Notes: a model not told the origin generated them from the letters alone. 16,562 bases of DNA from DASSHC01 sp035693105 (GCA_035693105.1 DASSHC010000194.1:1-16562); one strand, 5' to 3'; shown: positions 7,377 to 15,120, counted from the first letter of the stretch. Numbers and translations: made by a program.

Positions 7377-8219
7377 CTACCGGAGCACCGCGATGGCGAC
7401 GACGGCGAAGGCGATGGCACTCACCCCGCCGTATTCGGCCAGATCGCGCGAGCTGACGCCGCCGCGCAGGTGGTTCAAGATCAAGCCGGCGATCAGGTAG
7501 AAGAAGATCAACAGCGCCGCTCCGCCGGTCCAGCCGGTGGCGCGCCAGTAGTTCAGCACCCAGGTAATCTCGCCCAGCACCACACCCCCGGCCAGGGCGT
7601 AGACCAGTCGCCGCGCGCCGCTCGCCTCCTCGCCCTCGGTTAGTTGCAGCAGCAGCAAAAAGACCAGAACCAGCACGGCGGTCGCCGAGAAGAGGCTGCG
7701 CAGCTTGTTGATGTAGATCATCGACAGTCCGACGAAGGCGATGATGTGGAGCAGGAGCGTGTAGACGTTCCGCGCTCGCTGGCGGCTCTCCTCGTCGCCG
7801 GTGCGCAGCGCTCCCTGCGCCAGACCGGACCCCAAGAGCACCACGAAGACGCCGAGCACGATCACACCGATAGCGGCGAGCGAGTGATAGACGCCCAGCA
7901 GCATCACCGTGGTGAGACTGACGATAAGGGGCACCACCCAGGCGGTCGGCGCCGTGGCGGGCGGACGGGCGCTCAGCGCGCCTGTTGCTGCCGTACGTGG
8001 CGCCGGCAGGGGGGCCAGCGCCTGAAAGAGCGCGGCGCCGACGACCGCGGCCAGCAACCCGAGCACCCAGAAGCCACGGCTGTGCGAAACGAGCAGCGGC
8101 ACCTGGCCGGGCGCGACAGCGGCATGCCGGGCCCAGAAGCCGACGCCGAGCAGCAGCGCGGCCGCGACCAGGCTGCCGAGCGCCCCGCGAACGACCCAAT
8201 TCGGCTGCTCGAACTCCAT
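7377..8219 (-). CDS. Multi-pass membrane protein of unknown function
   Basis: This 280-residue protein has about eight hydrophobic helices, near 13-33, 48-68, 93-112, 115-138, 155-172, 178-195, 205-222, and 230-280 as a final pair. One clear polar stretch lies near residues 138-152 (RTGDEESRQRARN). There are no catalytic or transport signatures I can name. It could belong to one of the uncharacterised Chloroflexi membrane families, but I cannot say which. Start ATG 8219 has GGAG 5 nt upstream. It is the first gene of the cluster with the coiled-coil gene, rarA and rph, and is divergent from the lipoprotein gene. A promoter-like pair is found at 8265-8293. Confidence 0.8.
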   Translation of the reverse strand: MEFEQPNWVVRGALGSLVAAALLLGVGFWARHAAVAPGQVPLLVSHSRGFWVLGLLAAVVGAALFQALAPLPAPRTAATGALSARPPATAPTAWVVPLIVSLTTVMLLGVYHSLAAIGVIVLGVFVVLLGSGLAQGALRTGDEESRQRARNVYTLLLHIIAFVGLSMIYINKLRSLFSATAVLVLVFLLLLQLTEGEEASGARRLVYALAGGVVLGEITWVLNYWRATGWTGGAALLIFFYLIAGLILNHLRGGVSSRDLAEYGGVSAIAFAVVAIAVLR

Positions 8220-8264
8220 CGCTCTCCATCGCTCAGTATCGGCATGTTCGGCCTTCGGCGGCCA

Positions 8265-8293
8265 ATCCTAGCGCACCGACCGCACGAATCCAA
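8265..8293 (-). promoter_or_regulatory. Candidate promoter of the membrane protein-rarA-rph cluster
   Basis: On the minus strand TTGGAT (8288-8293) and TAGGAT (8265-8270) are 17 bp apart, each matching the sigma70 consensus at four of six bases. They lie 46 bp before the membrane-protein start, in the divergent region shared with the lipoprotein gene. Confidence 0.4.
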
Positions 8294-8399
8294 GCCGGTC
8301 GATGATCGTACGGGCATAGGATTTGCACCACGCAGCCGGCGGCGCCGAAGAGCGCCGAGCCTTGGATCCCGTGTCACGTAGTCTTCGGGAGGTACTTGA

Positions 8400-9314
8400 A
8401 TGAAGCCGGTCTTCGCCTTAGCCGCGGCGCTCTCGCTCGCCGGAGCGCTCATCTTGAGCGCCTGCGGGGGCGGGTCGAGCAGCCCCACCACCACCGCCGC
8501 GATCTCGTCACCCGCCGCGGTCGCGACCAGCGCTCCGACGACGAGCGCGGCCGCGACAGCCACCAGCAGCAGCGCCGCGACGCCGAGCGCTGTGAGCACG
8601 GCCACCGTCGCCCCGACCAGCAGCGCCGGCACGGCCAGCCCGACCACCTCGACATCGGCCTCCGCCTCGCCGGCCACTGGGCCGCAGGTCAGCGGGCCTG
8701 TCGACCTGGCGACCGCGTACAGTAACCTGGAGAGCCAGGGTTCCTATCAGATGACGGCTCAGATCCAGAACTTGCCGGGCGTGCTCTCGGTCGTGCCGGG
8801 GATTACGCCGTCGAATTCGTTGATGGTCGAGGTGTCTAACAACGACCGCCACGTCGCGGTGGAAAATAACTCCGGCACCAAGATCGCCGAATTGTGGAAG
8901 GTGGGCGATCAGGTTTGGGCTTCGGCCGCCGGCTCGCCGCCGGTGCAGGCAGATGCCAACACGGCGGTTGTCGGCGCGCTGGTGCCGCTGGCCCTGGCGG
9001 ATCAACAGTTGATCACCACGTTCGAGGCTCAAGGAGCGACCTACACCGTGACCGGCTCCGAGGATATCGACGGCGTCGCGACTCAGGTCGAGACGGCCAG
9101 CTATCAGATCAACCCGAGCAACAACATCTTCCTCGGCAACGGACCCTACACGGTCAACTCGACGCTCTGGGTGGCCAAGAGCGGCGGCTACCTGGTTCAG
9201 GCGCTGATGCAGCTCTCGCAGGGCGCCGGCACGCCGACCACCAGCAGCCCAAGCGTCAAGATCAACGTCACCCAGGTTGGGCAGACGGTCACCATCACGC
9301 CGCCCAGCTCTTAG
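8400..9314 (+). CDS. Secreted lipoprotein with Ser/Thr/Ala-rich linker and a LppX/LolA-like domain
   Basis: The 304-residue protein starts with a lipoprotein signal peptide (hydrophobic residues 4-19, lipobox LSAC with Cys22). A low-complexity Ser/Thr/Ala/Pro stretch (about 23-98) would act as an extracellular spacer. The folded part (about 99-304) has alternating strands (YQMTAQIQNLPG, LMVEVSNNDRHVAVE, LWKVGDQVWASA, then ATYTVTGSEDIDGVATQVETASYQ without a break) that resemble the LppX/LprG/LolA half-barrel seen in many lipoproteins. That assignment comes from pattern only. It probably sits on the outer face of the membrane. ATG 8400 follows GGGAGG. It is divergent from the membrane-protein gene and convergent with hpf. 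Substrate and role are unknown. Confidence 0.8.
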   Translation: MKPVFALAAALSLAGALILSACGGGSSSPTTTAAISSPAAVATSAPTTSAAATATSSSAATPSAVSTATVAPTSSAGTASPTTSTSASASPATGPQVSGPVDLATAYSNLESQGSYQMTAQIQNLPGVLSVVPGITPSNSLMVEVSNNDRHVAVENNSGTKIAELWKVGDQVWASAAGSPPVQADANTAVVGALVPLALADQQLITTFEAQGATYTVTGSEDIDGVATQVETASYQINPSNNIFLGNGPYTVNSTLWVAKSGGYLVQALMQLSQGAGTPTTSSPSVKINVTQVGQTVTITPPSS

Positions 9315-9363
9315 CGCGAGGGGGATTGTCACAGAATCGCCTCGCGGGCGGCATTGCCCCCTC

Positions 9364-9458
9364 GTCATCGCGAGCCGCAGCGAAGAGCCTGCCCTGAGCT
9401 TGTCGAAGGGATCTCCCCGGATCAAGGAGGAGATCCCTCGGCTGCGGCCGCAGGATGG
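9364..9458. repeat. Composite palindromic repeat D
   Basis: GTCATCGCGAGCCGCAGCGA is followed by CCTGAGCTTGTCGAAGGGATC. Then comes a 9-bp inverted repeat, GGGATCTCC (9408-9416) and GGAGATCCC (9429-9437), and then CTCGGCTGCGGCCGCAGGATGG. The arms share words with the other three elements (TTGTCGAAGG, GATCCCTCG, AGGATG), but the arrangement is turned outward. It lies between the convergent ends of the lipoprotein and hpf genes. Confidence 0.6.
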
Positions 9459-9481
9459 CAGGAGGAGGCAGAAGAGCAAAC

Positions 9482-9509
9482 GACGCCCGGAGTGTTTGCT
9501 CGGGGCGTC
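9482..9509 (-). terminator. Candidate intrinsic terminator of hpf
   Basis: On the minus strand GACGCCCCGAG and CTCCGGGCGTC form an 11-bp stem with one mismatch and a 6-nt loop, 17 bp after the hpf stop. A moderately T-rich run (GTTTGCTCTTCT) follows. The T tract is interrupted, so efficiency is unclear. Confidence 0.55.
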
Positions 9510-9526
9510 TTGCGGTCGATGGGGGC

Positions 9527-10108
9527 TCAAGCCAGTTCGGGCTGGATCAAGCCGTATTGCCCGTTCTTGCGCCGGTAGAGCACGTTGATCTGGGCCACGT
9601 CGGGGTTGAAGAAGACGAAGAAGTCGTGACCGAGCAGCTCCATATGCTCGATCGCCTCCCCTTCGCTTAGCGGCTGAATCTTGAAGCGCTTGCGGCGCAC
9701 AAGCGCCTCAAGTGGCAGCTCGTCGGTCTCGTCCACCTGGATGTCGGAGAGGCCGTCGGCCGCCGCGGCCGCCAGCTCCGGTTCGCTGACTGCCTTCTGC
9801 CGCCGGCGCGTGAAGACCCTCTTGTCGTGGAAGCGGCGAATCTGGCGCGCCATGCGATCGGCGGCCAGATCGATCGCCGTATGTAGGTCGCGGTTCTTCT
9901 CCTCGGCGCGGAGGATGGCGTTCCGGGTGGCGATGGTGATCTGCGCCACCGCCTGCTCGCCGCCGGTACGGTTCTTTTCGGTGCGCAGCTCCAGCTTGGC
10001 CTCGAGCACGTTCTCGCTCACACGGTCAAGCTTTTGCAAGCGCCGCTCGACGTACTCTTCGAGCTTGGGTGTGAGCTGGATGCCGCGGGTCTTGATCTGG
10101 AGATCCAT
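9527..10108 (-). CDS. hpf: Ribosome hibernation promoting factor, long form
   Basis: Long HPF binds the small ribosomal subunit and pairs ribosomes into inactive 100S dimers in stationary phase or stress. The 193-residue protein has the N-terminal S30AE (RaiA) domain (about 1-105, with LEEYVERRLQKLDRV and DLHTAIDLAADRMARQIRR), a linker of about 30 residues, and the C-terminal dimerisation domain (about 140-193, with VRRKRFKIQPLSEGEAIEHM, ELLGHDFFVFFN and NVLYRRKNGQYGLIQP). That second domain sets it apart from short HPF and YfiA. ATG 10108 is preceded by AGGGGAAGAGCCTG. The open frame runs upstream through tRNA-Arg, which is accidental. It lies 76 bp downstream of tRNA-Arg in the same direction, so the two may share a transcript. 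Confidence 0.95.
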   Translation of the reverse strand: MDLQIKTRGIQLTPKLEEYVERRLQKLDRVSENVLEAKLELRTEKNRTGGEQAVAQITIATRNAILRAEEKNRDLHTAIDLAADRMARQIRRFHDKRVFTRRRQKAVSEPELAAAAADGLSDIQVDETDELPLEALVRRKRFKIQPLSEGEAIEHMELLGHDFFVFFNPDVAQINVLYRRKNGQYGLIQPELA

Positions 10109-10157
10109 CAGGCTCTTCCCCTTTCCTAGCTCCTGGCAGAGACAGACGGGGACCGGC

Positions 10158-10173
10158 GTCATCGGGCGATGAC
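10158..10173 (-). other. Inverted repeat between tRNA-Arg and hpf
   Basis: GTCATC (10158-10163) and GATGAC (10168-10173) flank GGGC. It lies 11 bp after the tRNA 3' end and could mark the tRNA processing or termination point. No T tract follows, so read-through into hpf is possible. Confidence 0.35.
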
Positions 10174-10184
10174 CCGCAAGTTTG

Positions 10185-10258
10185 CGCCCGCGGAGGGACT
10201 CGAACCCCCGGCCACAGGGCTTAGGACGCCCCGGCTCTTTCCCCTGAGCTACGCGGGC
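10185..10258 (-). tRNA. tRNA-Arg (anticodon CCT)
   Basis: A full cloverleaf can be drawn. The acceptor GCCCGCG pairs with CGCGGGC at 10186-10192, and G (10185) is the discriminator. The D-arm is GCTC...GAGC. The anticodon stem GGGGC/GCCCT holds loop GTCCTAA (10221-10227) with anticodon CCT, reading AGG. The T-arm is GGGGG-TTCGAGT-CCCTC. CCA is not encoded. AGG is probably a rare codon in such a GC-rich genome. Confidence 0.95.
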
Positions 10259-10290
10259 AAATTCCGCAGCGACATGCGGAAAAGCATCTA

Positions 10291-10320
10291 AGTATAACCT
10301 ACCGTCCGGCCTCGGTTCCA
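10291..10320 (-). promoter_or_regulatory. Candidate tRNA-Arg promoter
   Basis: On the minus strand a TATACT -10 (10291-10296) has a weak -35 (TGGAAC at 10315-10320, spacer 18). It stands 33 bp before the tRNA. A 7-bp inverted repeat (TTCCGCA at 10262-10268, TGCGGAA at 10275-10281) lies between them in the leader. Confidence 0.5.
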
Positions 10321-10350
10321 GGTTGGGCACCCCCGCCAGGTGCACGGCAT

Positions 10351-10380
10351 TTGCCGCGCGACCCATCGATCTGCTATACT
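10351..10380 (+). promoter_or_regulatory. tRNA-Pro promoter
   Basis: TTGCCG (10351-10356) and TATACT (10375-10380) are 18 bp apart, and transcription should start about 4 nt before the tRNA. The TATACT hexamer, just upstream of a tRNA gene, is typical of strong tRNA promoters. Confidence 0.75.
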
Positions 10381-10390
10381 GGGATGCACT

Positions 10391-10469
<79 letters not shown>

Positions 10470-10472
10470 GTT

Positions 10473-10501
10473 GGAGCGGCATCGCCGCTCCTTCTTTGTT
10501 T
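10473..10501 (+). terminator. Intrinsic terminator of tRNA-Pro
   Basis: GGAGCGGC (10473-10480) and GCCGCTCC (10484-10491) form a perfect 8-bp GC-rich stem around ATC. It is followed by TTCTTTGTTT, a classical rho-independent terminator 4 nt after the CCA end. Confidence 0.85.
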
Positions 10502-10557
10502 GCCCCGACATCGCGCCCACGCTCACCCATCGGGCGTCGAATGGAGACGGTCGCCAG

Positions 10558-11967
10558 ATGACCTCGCCCGCGCGCCGCGAGTCGCTCCGCCGGCTCCCCG
10601 CGATCTCGTCCATCCTGGCCGATCCCGCCATCGCCCTGCTCCTCGACCAGTTCCAGCCCGAACTGGCGACGAAGGTCGCGCAACGCGTCGTCGACGGCAT
10701 CCGCGCCGAGATCCTGGCCGGTCGCGACGACATCTCAGCGGACCACGTTATCTCGGCGGCCGCCCGCGAGCTGCGGCTCCTGCTGGCGCCGAGGCTGCAC
10801 GCGGTCATCAACGGCACGGGCGTCATTGTCCACACGAACCTGGGCCGGGCGCCGGTCGGCGCGGTCGCCGCGGCCGCGATGGCCGAGGCCGCGTCACGCT
10901 ACACCCCGCTGGAACTGGAACTGGAGAGCGGCCGGCGCGGCGGGCGCATGACCGAGATCAGCCGCCTGATGGCGCTCCTGACCGGAGCCGAGGCGACCCT
11001 GGTGGTCAACAACAACGCCGCCGCCGTCCTGCTGGTCCTCAGTGCACTCTGCGCCGGGCGCGAGGTCATCCTCTCGCGTGGGCAGGCGGTCGAGATCGGC
11101 GGCGGTTTTCGCGTGCCCGATGTGATGGCGCAGAGCGGCGCGCGGCTGGTCGAGGTCGGCACCACCAACCGCACCTACGCCCGCGACTACGCCGCCGCGA
11201 TCGGCGAGCAGACAGCGGCCCTGTTGGCGGTCCACTGGAGCAACTTCCGCATCATCGGCTTCACCCACCAGCCCACGCTGGCCGAGCTGGCCGAAGTGGC
11301 GCACCAGCACGGCCTCGTGCTACTCGAAGACCTCGGCAGCGGCGCGCTGGCCGACACCGCGCCCTACGGCCTACGCCACGAGCCGACCATTGGGGAGAGC
11401 CTGGCCGCAGGCGTCGATATCGTCTGCGCCTCGGGCGACAAGCTGCTGGGCGGACCGCAGGCCGGAATCATCTGCGGCCGGCGCGAACTAGTCCAAAGCG
11501 TGGCGGCACACCCGCTCGCCCGCGCGCTGCGCGCCGACAAAACCACGCTGGCCGGCCTGGCGGCCACCCTGCGTCATTATGTCGCGGGCGACTACACCTT
11601 CACAGTTCCTGTCTGGCGCATGCTGGCCGCGCCGCTCGACGCCCTGCAGGAGCGCTGCCGTGCCTGGCAGGCCGCACTGGACGATCTGGCACCGGCTCAG
11701 GTCGTCGCCAGCCGCGCGGCCGTCGGCGGAGGCTCGCTGCCCGGCGACACGCTGGAGAGCCGCGCCCTGGCGCTCGACGCGGCCACCGCCACGAAGTGTG
11801 GGATGACGCTCGACGAGCTGGCTCGCCGCCTGCGCGCCGGAACACCGCCGGTGATGCCGCACGTCGAGGACGGCCGGCTCCTGATCGACGCGCGCACGGT
11901 CCTCCCAGACCAGGACGAGGGCGTCGTAGCCGCGTTGCGCGCGGCCCTGATGGGGCGGCTGCGCTGA
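10558..11967 (+). CDS. selA: L-seryl-tRNA(Sec) selenium transferase
   Basis: SelA is a PLP enzyme that converts Ser-tRNA(Sec) to Sec-tRNA(Sec) using selenophosphate, the last step of bacterial selenocysteine synthesis. The 469-residue protein matches the usual length. N-terminal LPAISSIL and ATKVAQRVVDGIR form the tRNA-binding part. INGTGVIVHTNLGRAPV, NNNAAAVLLVL, the stretch from RGQAVEIGGGFRVPDVM on to VEVGTTNRTY, and CASGDKLLGGPQAGIICG with the PLP lysine K295 are all family hallmarks. ATG 10558 has GGAG about 11 nt upstream. The open frame reaches back to 10351 through tRNA-Pro and its terminator, but that part is not coding. selB, selD and tRNA-Sec are not in the window. No separate promoter is clear, so low-level read-through from tRNA-Pro is possible. 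Confidence 0.95.
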   Translation: MTSPARRESLRRLPAISSILADPAIALLLDQFQPELATKVAQRVVDGIRAEILAGRDDISADHVISAAARELRLLLAPRLHAVINGTGVIVHTNLGRAPVGAVAAAAMAEAASRYTPLELELESGRRGGRMTEISRLMALLTGAEATLVVNNNAAAVLLVLSALCAGREVILSRGQAVEIGGGFRVPDVMAQSGARLVEVGTTNRTYARDYAAAIGEQTAALLAVHWSNFRIIGFTHQPTLAELAEVAHQHGLVLLEDLGSGALADTAPYGLRHEPTIGESLAAGVDIVCASGDKLLGGPQAGIICGRRELVQSVAAHPLARALRADKTTLAGLAATLRHYVAGDYTFTVPVWRMLAAPLDALQERCRAWQAALDDLAPAQVVASRAAVGGGSLPGDTLESRALALDAATATKCGMTLDELARRLRAGTPPVMPHVEDGRLLIDARTVLPDQDEGVVAALRAALMGRLR

Positions 11968-11985
11968 GGCCCTCGCGTCGTCCAG

Positions 11986-12108
11986 AACGGATCCTTCGGC
12001 TCCGCTCAGGATGACAAGGGCTAGGGTGGTGTCCCTTCGGACGAAGGCAGTCCTCGTCGTCAGCCCTGTACTCTCCCTGTCATCCCGACCGAAGTGGAGC
12101 GATCCGTC
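11986..12108. repeat. Palindromic MITE/REP-like element, copy B
   Basis: The ends are AACGGATCC (11986-11994) and CGATCCGTC (12100-12108). The arms contain CTCAGGATGACAAGGG and CCTGTCATCCCGACCGAAGT. The stretch TCCTCGTCGTCAGCCC followed by the right arm (about 12050-12096) is nearly identical to 132-176 of copy A. It sits between the convergent ends of selA and dnaG. Confidence 0.75.
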
Positions 12109-12151
12109 CTCACCCAGCAATCACGCCTCTGGAAAAGCCGCACACCCGCCC

Positions 12152-14011
12152 CTACGACGCTGGGTCGCGCGCGTCGCGGAAGTAGGGGCTCGGCTCGGGG
12201 TAGAACTCCGGGAAAGCGAGCTTGAGCTGATCCAGCAGACCAAGCGTCTCGCGCACCGCTTCGGCGTCGCCCGCCCGCTCCAGCTCCTGCAGCGACTCGC
12301 GCAACCGGCGCACTTGCTCGTCGTGCCGCTCCTTGCGCAGCCGCCGCAGCGCCTGCGTCGCCTCGCGCCGAAGCTGGCCCGCGTAGCTCAGCGGCACGCC
12401 CGCGACCAGCGCCAGCAACTCCTCGGCGTACGCGCGCACTTCCTCCGGCATCACCGCTAGCGCTTCGTCGGCCGTCGTCGGCCGCGTCAGGCGCAGGAGA
12501 CCTAGGATCTCACGCCGCTGGGCGTCGAGCACATCCCGCTCCTGCACCGCATCCAGGGTCTCCGCCAGCGCCAGTGGGCTGCCCAGCAGCAGCGCGATCA
12601 ACTGCTCCTCCTGCGAGACTGTGCGCTGGCCGGGTTGGGCCGGCTGGCGGAGCTGCGGGCGGCGGTTCGTGCGGCGCGGCGGCGCCGTCAGCAGCGACTC
12701 GCGCACGTCCAGCCGTCGCGCCGCCTCGCCAACGTAGTGTGCCTGGACCACGCGATCGCCGATCTCGCGCAGCACCGGTGAGAGGCGCTCCACCATCTCC
12801 GACTTGCTCCGGGGATCGTCGGGCGGATTGGAGCCGATGACCGCGTCGAGGTAGAAGTCCAGCAGCGGCACGGCCCCAGCTAGCGCCGCGCGCCAGGCGT
12901 CCACGTCCTTGCGGATCAGCTCATCCGGATCCTTCCCCGAGGGCAGCCGCACGATACGCAGGTCGATCTTGAGCGTACGGTCGAAGCGCACCAGCCCATC
13001 CACGTCGAGGTAGGGCCGGTCGGCGTCCGAGACTTCGTCCCGCAGCAGATCGAGGCCGCGCAGGGTGGCGAGTTGCCCCGCCGCGTCGGAGTCCAGCGCC
13101 AGCACGATACGCTCGACGCTGCGCCGCAGCAGCCCGGCCTGTGCCGCGGTCAGCGCCGTACCCATCGACGCCACCACGTTGGGGAAGCCGAACTGATGGG
13201 CCGCGATAGCGTCCATGTAGCCCTCGACCACTACCGCCTCGCGCGTCGCTCGAATCGACTCCAGCGCGAAATCGAAGGCGTAGAGGTTGGCACTCTTGTC
13301 GAAGATCGGCGTCTGGGGAGAATTGAGATACTTGGGTTTGGCATCTCCCAGCGCACGCCCGCCGAAGCCGACGATGCGCCCTTCACGGTCGCGGATGGGA
13401 AAGATCAATCGCGACCGGAAGCGGTCGTACGCGCCGCCGTCGTCGCGGCGGGTAATCAGGCCAGCCTCGGTCAGCTCCTCGACCGTCGCGCCGCGCTTAC
13501 CGAGGAAGCCGAGCAGGGCGTCCCAGCGGTCGGGGGCGTAACCGAGCTGGAAGCGCTCGGCCGTGACCTGATCGACGCCGCGCCGCTCGAGGAGCTCGCG
13601 CCCTGGCTCGCCGTGGCTGGTCGACCAGAGGACGTGGCTAAAGAAGCGTGCGGCCAGGGCGTTCAGCTCGAAGAGGCGCGCGTGCTCGTCGACGGCGGGC
13701 CGGCGCTCGCTCGGCGCGGCGGGCGCCAGCTCCACCCCTGCTCTCTTCGCCAGCTCGGCCAGCGCCTCTTTGAACTCGACGTGCTCGATCTGCATCAGAA
13801 AGCTGAAGGCATCGCCCCCGGCGCCGCAACCGAAGCAGTGGAAGGTCTGATTCTCCGGGTAAACGACGAAGGAAGGCGTCTTCTCCTGGTGGAAGGGGCA
13901 GAGGCCCTTGAAGGTGCGGCCCAGCTTGCGCAGTTGCACGTGCTCGCCGATCAGCTCGACGATGTCGATCCGCTCTCGCACCTGGTCGATCGAACCGCGC
14001 TGCGTCGTCAT
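12152..14011 (-). CDS. dnaG: DNA primase
   Basis: DnaG makes the RNA primers for replication and associates with the replicative helicase. The 619-residue length is normal. The N-terminal zinc domain has C38, H41, C59 and C62 (CPFH...CFGC). The polymerase core includes RFRSRLIFPIRD and VGFGGRAL (about 198-221). The TOPRIM motifs are VVEGYMD (261-267, E263) and DSDAAG (307-312), with DPDEL after them. The C-terminal part (about 470-619) would be the helicase-binding domain. ATG 14011 lies 4 nt after the dgt stop, with GAGG just upstream, so it is coupled to dgt. The classical rpoD partner does not follow; selA is convergent instead. Confidence 0.96.
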   Translation of the reverse strand: MTTQRGSIDQVRERIDIVELIGEHVQLRKLGRTFKGLCPFHQEKTPSFVVYPENQTFHCFGCGAGGDAFSFLMQIEHVEFKEALAELAKRAGVELAPAAPSERRPAVDEHARLFELNALAARFFSHVLWSTSHGEPGRELLERRGVDQVTAERFQLGYAPDRWDALLGFLGKRGATVEELTEAGLITRRDDGGAYDRFRSRLIFPIRDREGRIVGFGGRALGDAKPKYLNSPQTPIFDKSANLYAFDFALESIRATREAVVVEGYMDAIAAHQFGFPNVVASMGTALTAAQAGLLRRSVERIVLALDSDAAGQLATLRGLDLLRDEVSDADRPYLDVDGLVRFDRTLKIDLRIVRLPSGKDPDELIRKDVDAWRAALAGAVPLLDFYLDAVIGSNPPDDPRSKSEMVERLSPVLREIGDRVVQAHYVGEAARRLDVRESLLTAPPRRTNRRPQLRQPAQPGQRTVSQEEQLIALLLGSPLALAETLDAVQERDVLDAQRREILGLLRLTRPTTADEALAVMPEEVRAYAEELLALVAGVPLSYAGQLRREATQALRRLRKERHDEQVRRLRESLQELERAGDAEAVRETLGLLDQLKLAFPEFYPEPSPYFRDARDPAS

Positions 14012-14015
14012 CGCC

Positions 14016-15068
14016 TCACGACCACACGCGCGGCACGTAGAGCGCCTCGAAGCGGCTGAGGGCGTAGCGGTCGGTCATGCTGGCGACGTAGTCGGCGGCG
14101 ACCCGCTCGACGCCGTCGTCGGCCAGCGCGCGGGCGAATTCCTCCGGCACCTGATTGGGGTGCGCCAGGTAGTGCTCGTAGAGCCAGCGCACCACGCGCT
14201 GCGCCTGCAGGGTCGCCTCGGCACGGTTGATCGGCGCGTAGACCCGCTCGAAGAGGAAGTCGCGCAGCCGGTCGGCCGCCGCCCGCACCTCATCCGACAT
14301 CACTATCACCTGGGCTCCCGGCGCGGCTTGATCGAGCAGCGGATCGGAGCTGGCGACGATGTCGCGCACCAGCGTGTCGATGCGCCCAGCGTGGCTTTCC
14401 CCGAGCACGCGCAGCGCGGCGCGCGGGATGTCCGCCTCGGCGATCAGCCCGGCCCGCAGCGCGTCGTCCAGGTCGTGGTTGACGTAGGCCACCCCGTCGC
14501 TGAGCTTGACGACCTGCGCCTCGGGCGTGCGCGGCCGCCCGGCGATCTCGCCCGCGATGGCGCCAGCCGGCTTGGAGTGCCGCAGGATGCCGTCGCGCAC
14601 CGGCTCGGTCAGATTGAGCCCGCGCCCGTCGCGCTCGATGCGGTCGACCACCCGCAGGCTCTGCTCGTTGTGGCGGAAACCGGGAAAGACCTCGGCCAGA
14701 GCCCGTTCCCCGGCGTGGCCGAACGGGGTGTGCCCGAGATCGTGCGCCAGACCGATCGCCTCGGCCAGGTCCTCGTTCAGCCGCAGCGCGCGCGCGATGG
14801 TGCGCGCGATCTGGGTCACCTCGAGCGTGTGCGTCAGGCGGGTGCGGTAGTGGTCGCCCTCCGGCGCGATCACGACCTGGGTCTTGCGCTGCAAGCGGCG
14901 GAAGGCCTTGGAGTGGGTCACGCGGTCGCGGTCACGCTGGAAGGCGGTGCGCAGCGGCGACTCTGCTTCGGGGTAGCGCCGCGCGACGCCAGCGCTGAGG
15001 GTCGCCGCCGGGCGGAGCCAGCCAGCCTCGCGTCGCTCGAGCCTGTTTCGAATCGTCCTGCGGTCCAC
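14016..15068 (-). CDS. dgt: dGTPase-like HD-domain triphosphohydrolase
   Basis: This HD-family enzyme would split dNTPs (dGTP in the best studied case) into a nucleoside and triphosphate, controlling the dNTP pool. The 350-residue form has FQRDRDRVTHSKAFRRLQRK, RTRLTHTLEV, the metal-binding AHDLGHTPFGHAGE, FRHNEQSLRV and SDGVAYVNHDLDDA, all typical of the dGTPase-like type 2 group. GTG 15068 is chosen because GGAGG lies 4 nt upstream and the promoter places the RNA start near 15085. The in-frame TTG at 15092 would precede that start. It forms an operon with dnaG, as in Actinobacteria. True substrate preference is not visible. Confidence 0.93.
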   Translation of the reverse strand: MDRRTIRNRLERREAGWLRPAATLSAGVARRYPEAESPLRTAFQRDRDRVTHSKAFRRLQRKTQVVIAPEGDHYRTRLTHTLEVTQIARTIARALRLNEDLAEAIGLAHDLGHTPFGHAGERALAEVFPGFRHNEQSLRVVDRIERDGRGLNLTEPVRDGILRHSKPAGAIAGEIAGRPRTPEAQVVKLSDGVAYVNHDLDDALRAGLIAEADIPRAALRVLGESHAGRIDTLVRDIVASSDPLLDQAAPGAQVIVMSDEVRAAADRLRDFLFERVYAPINRAEATLQAQRVVRWLYEHYLAHPNQVPEEFARALADDGVERVAADYVASMTDRYALSRFEALYVPRVWS

Positions 15069-15082
15069 GACGCCTCCGATGT

Positions 15083-15120
15083 GTACGTACAATTGTACGT
15101 ACGAAGCGAGGCTACGTCAA
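15083..15120 (-). promoter_or_regulatory. dgt-dnaG promoter with 20-bp palindromic operator
   Basis: On the minus strand TTGACG (15115-15120) and TACAAT (15092-15097) are exactly 17 bp apart, a strong sigma70 promoter. The -10 lies inside the perfect palindrome GTACGTACAATTGTACGTAC (15083-15102). A dimeric repressor bound there would block polymerase. The regulator is unknown. Confidence 0.8.

Noticed and set aside
10473..10557. SECIS element or tRNA-Sec near selA
   Set aside because: The only hairpin is a standard terminator with a T-rich tail. No in-frame TGA context or long-armed tRNA is seen.
12028..12044. GTCCCTTCGGAC inside repeat B as another copy of the small-gene dyad
   Set aside because: The core matches, but the outer arms (CT...AG), the 23-nt spacing and the -10 are missing, so it is probably chance within the repeat.
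15069..15092. TTG start at 15092 for dgt
   Set aside because: The promoter -10 (15092-15097) puts the RNA start downstream of this codon. GTG 15068 with GGAGG fits better.
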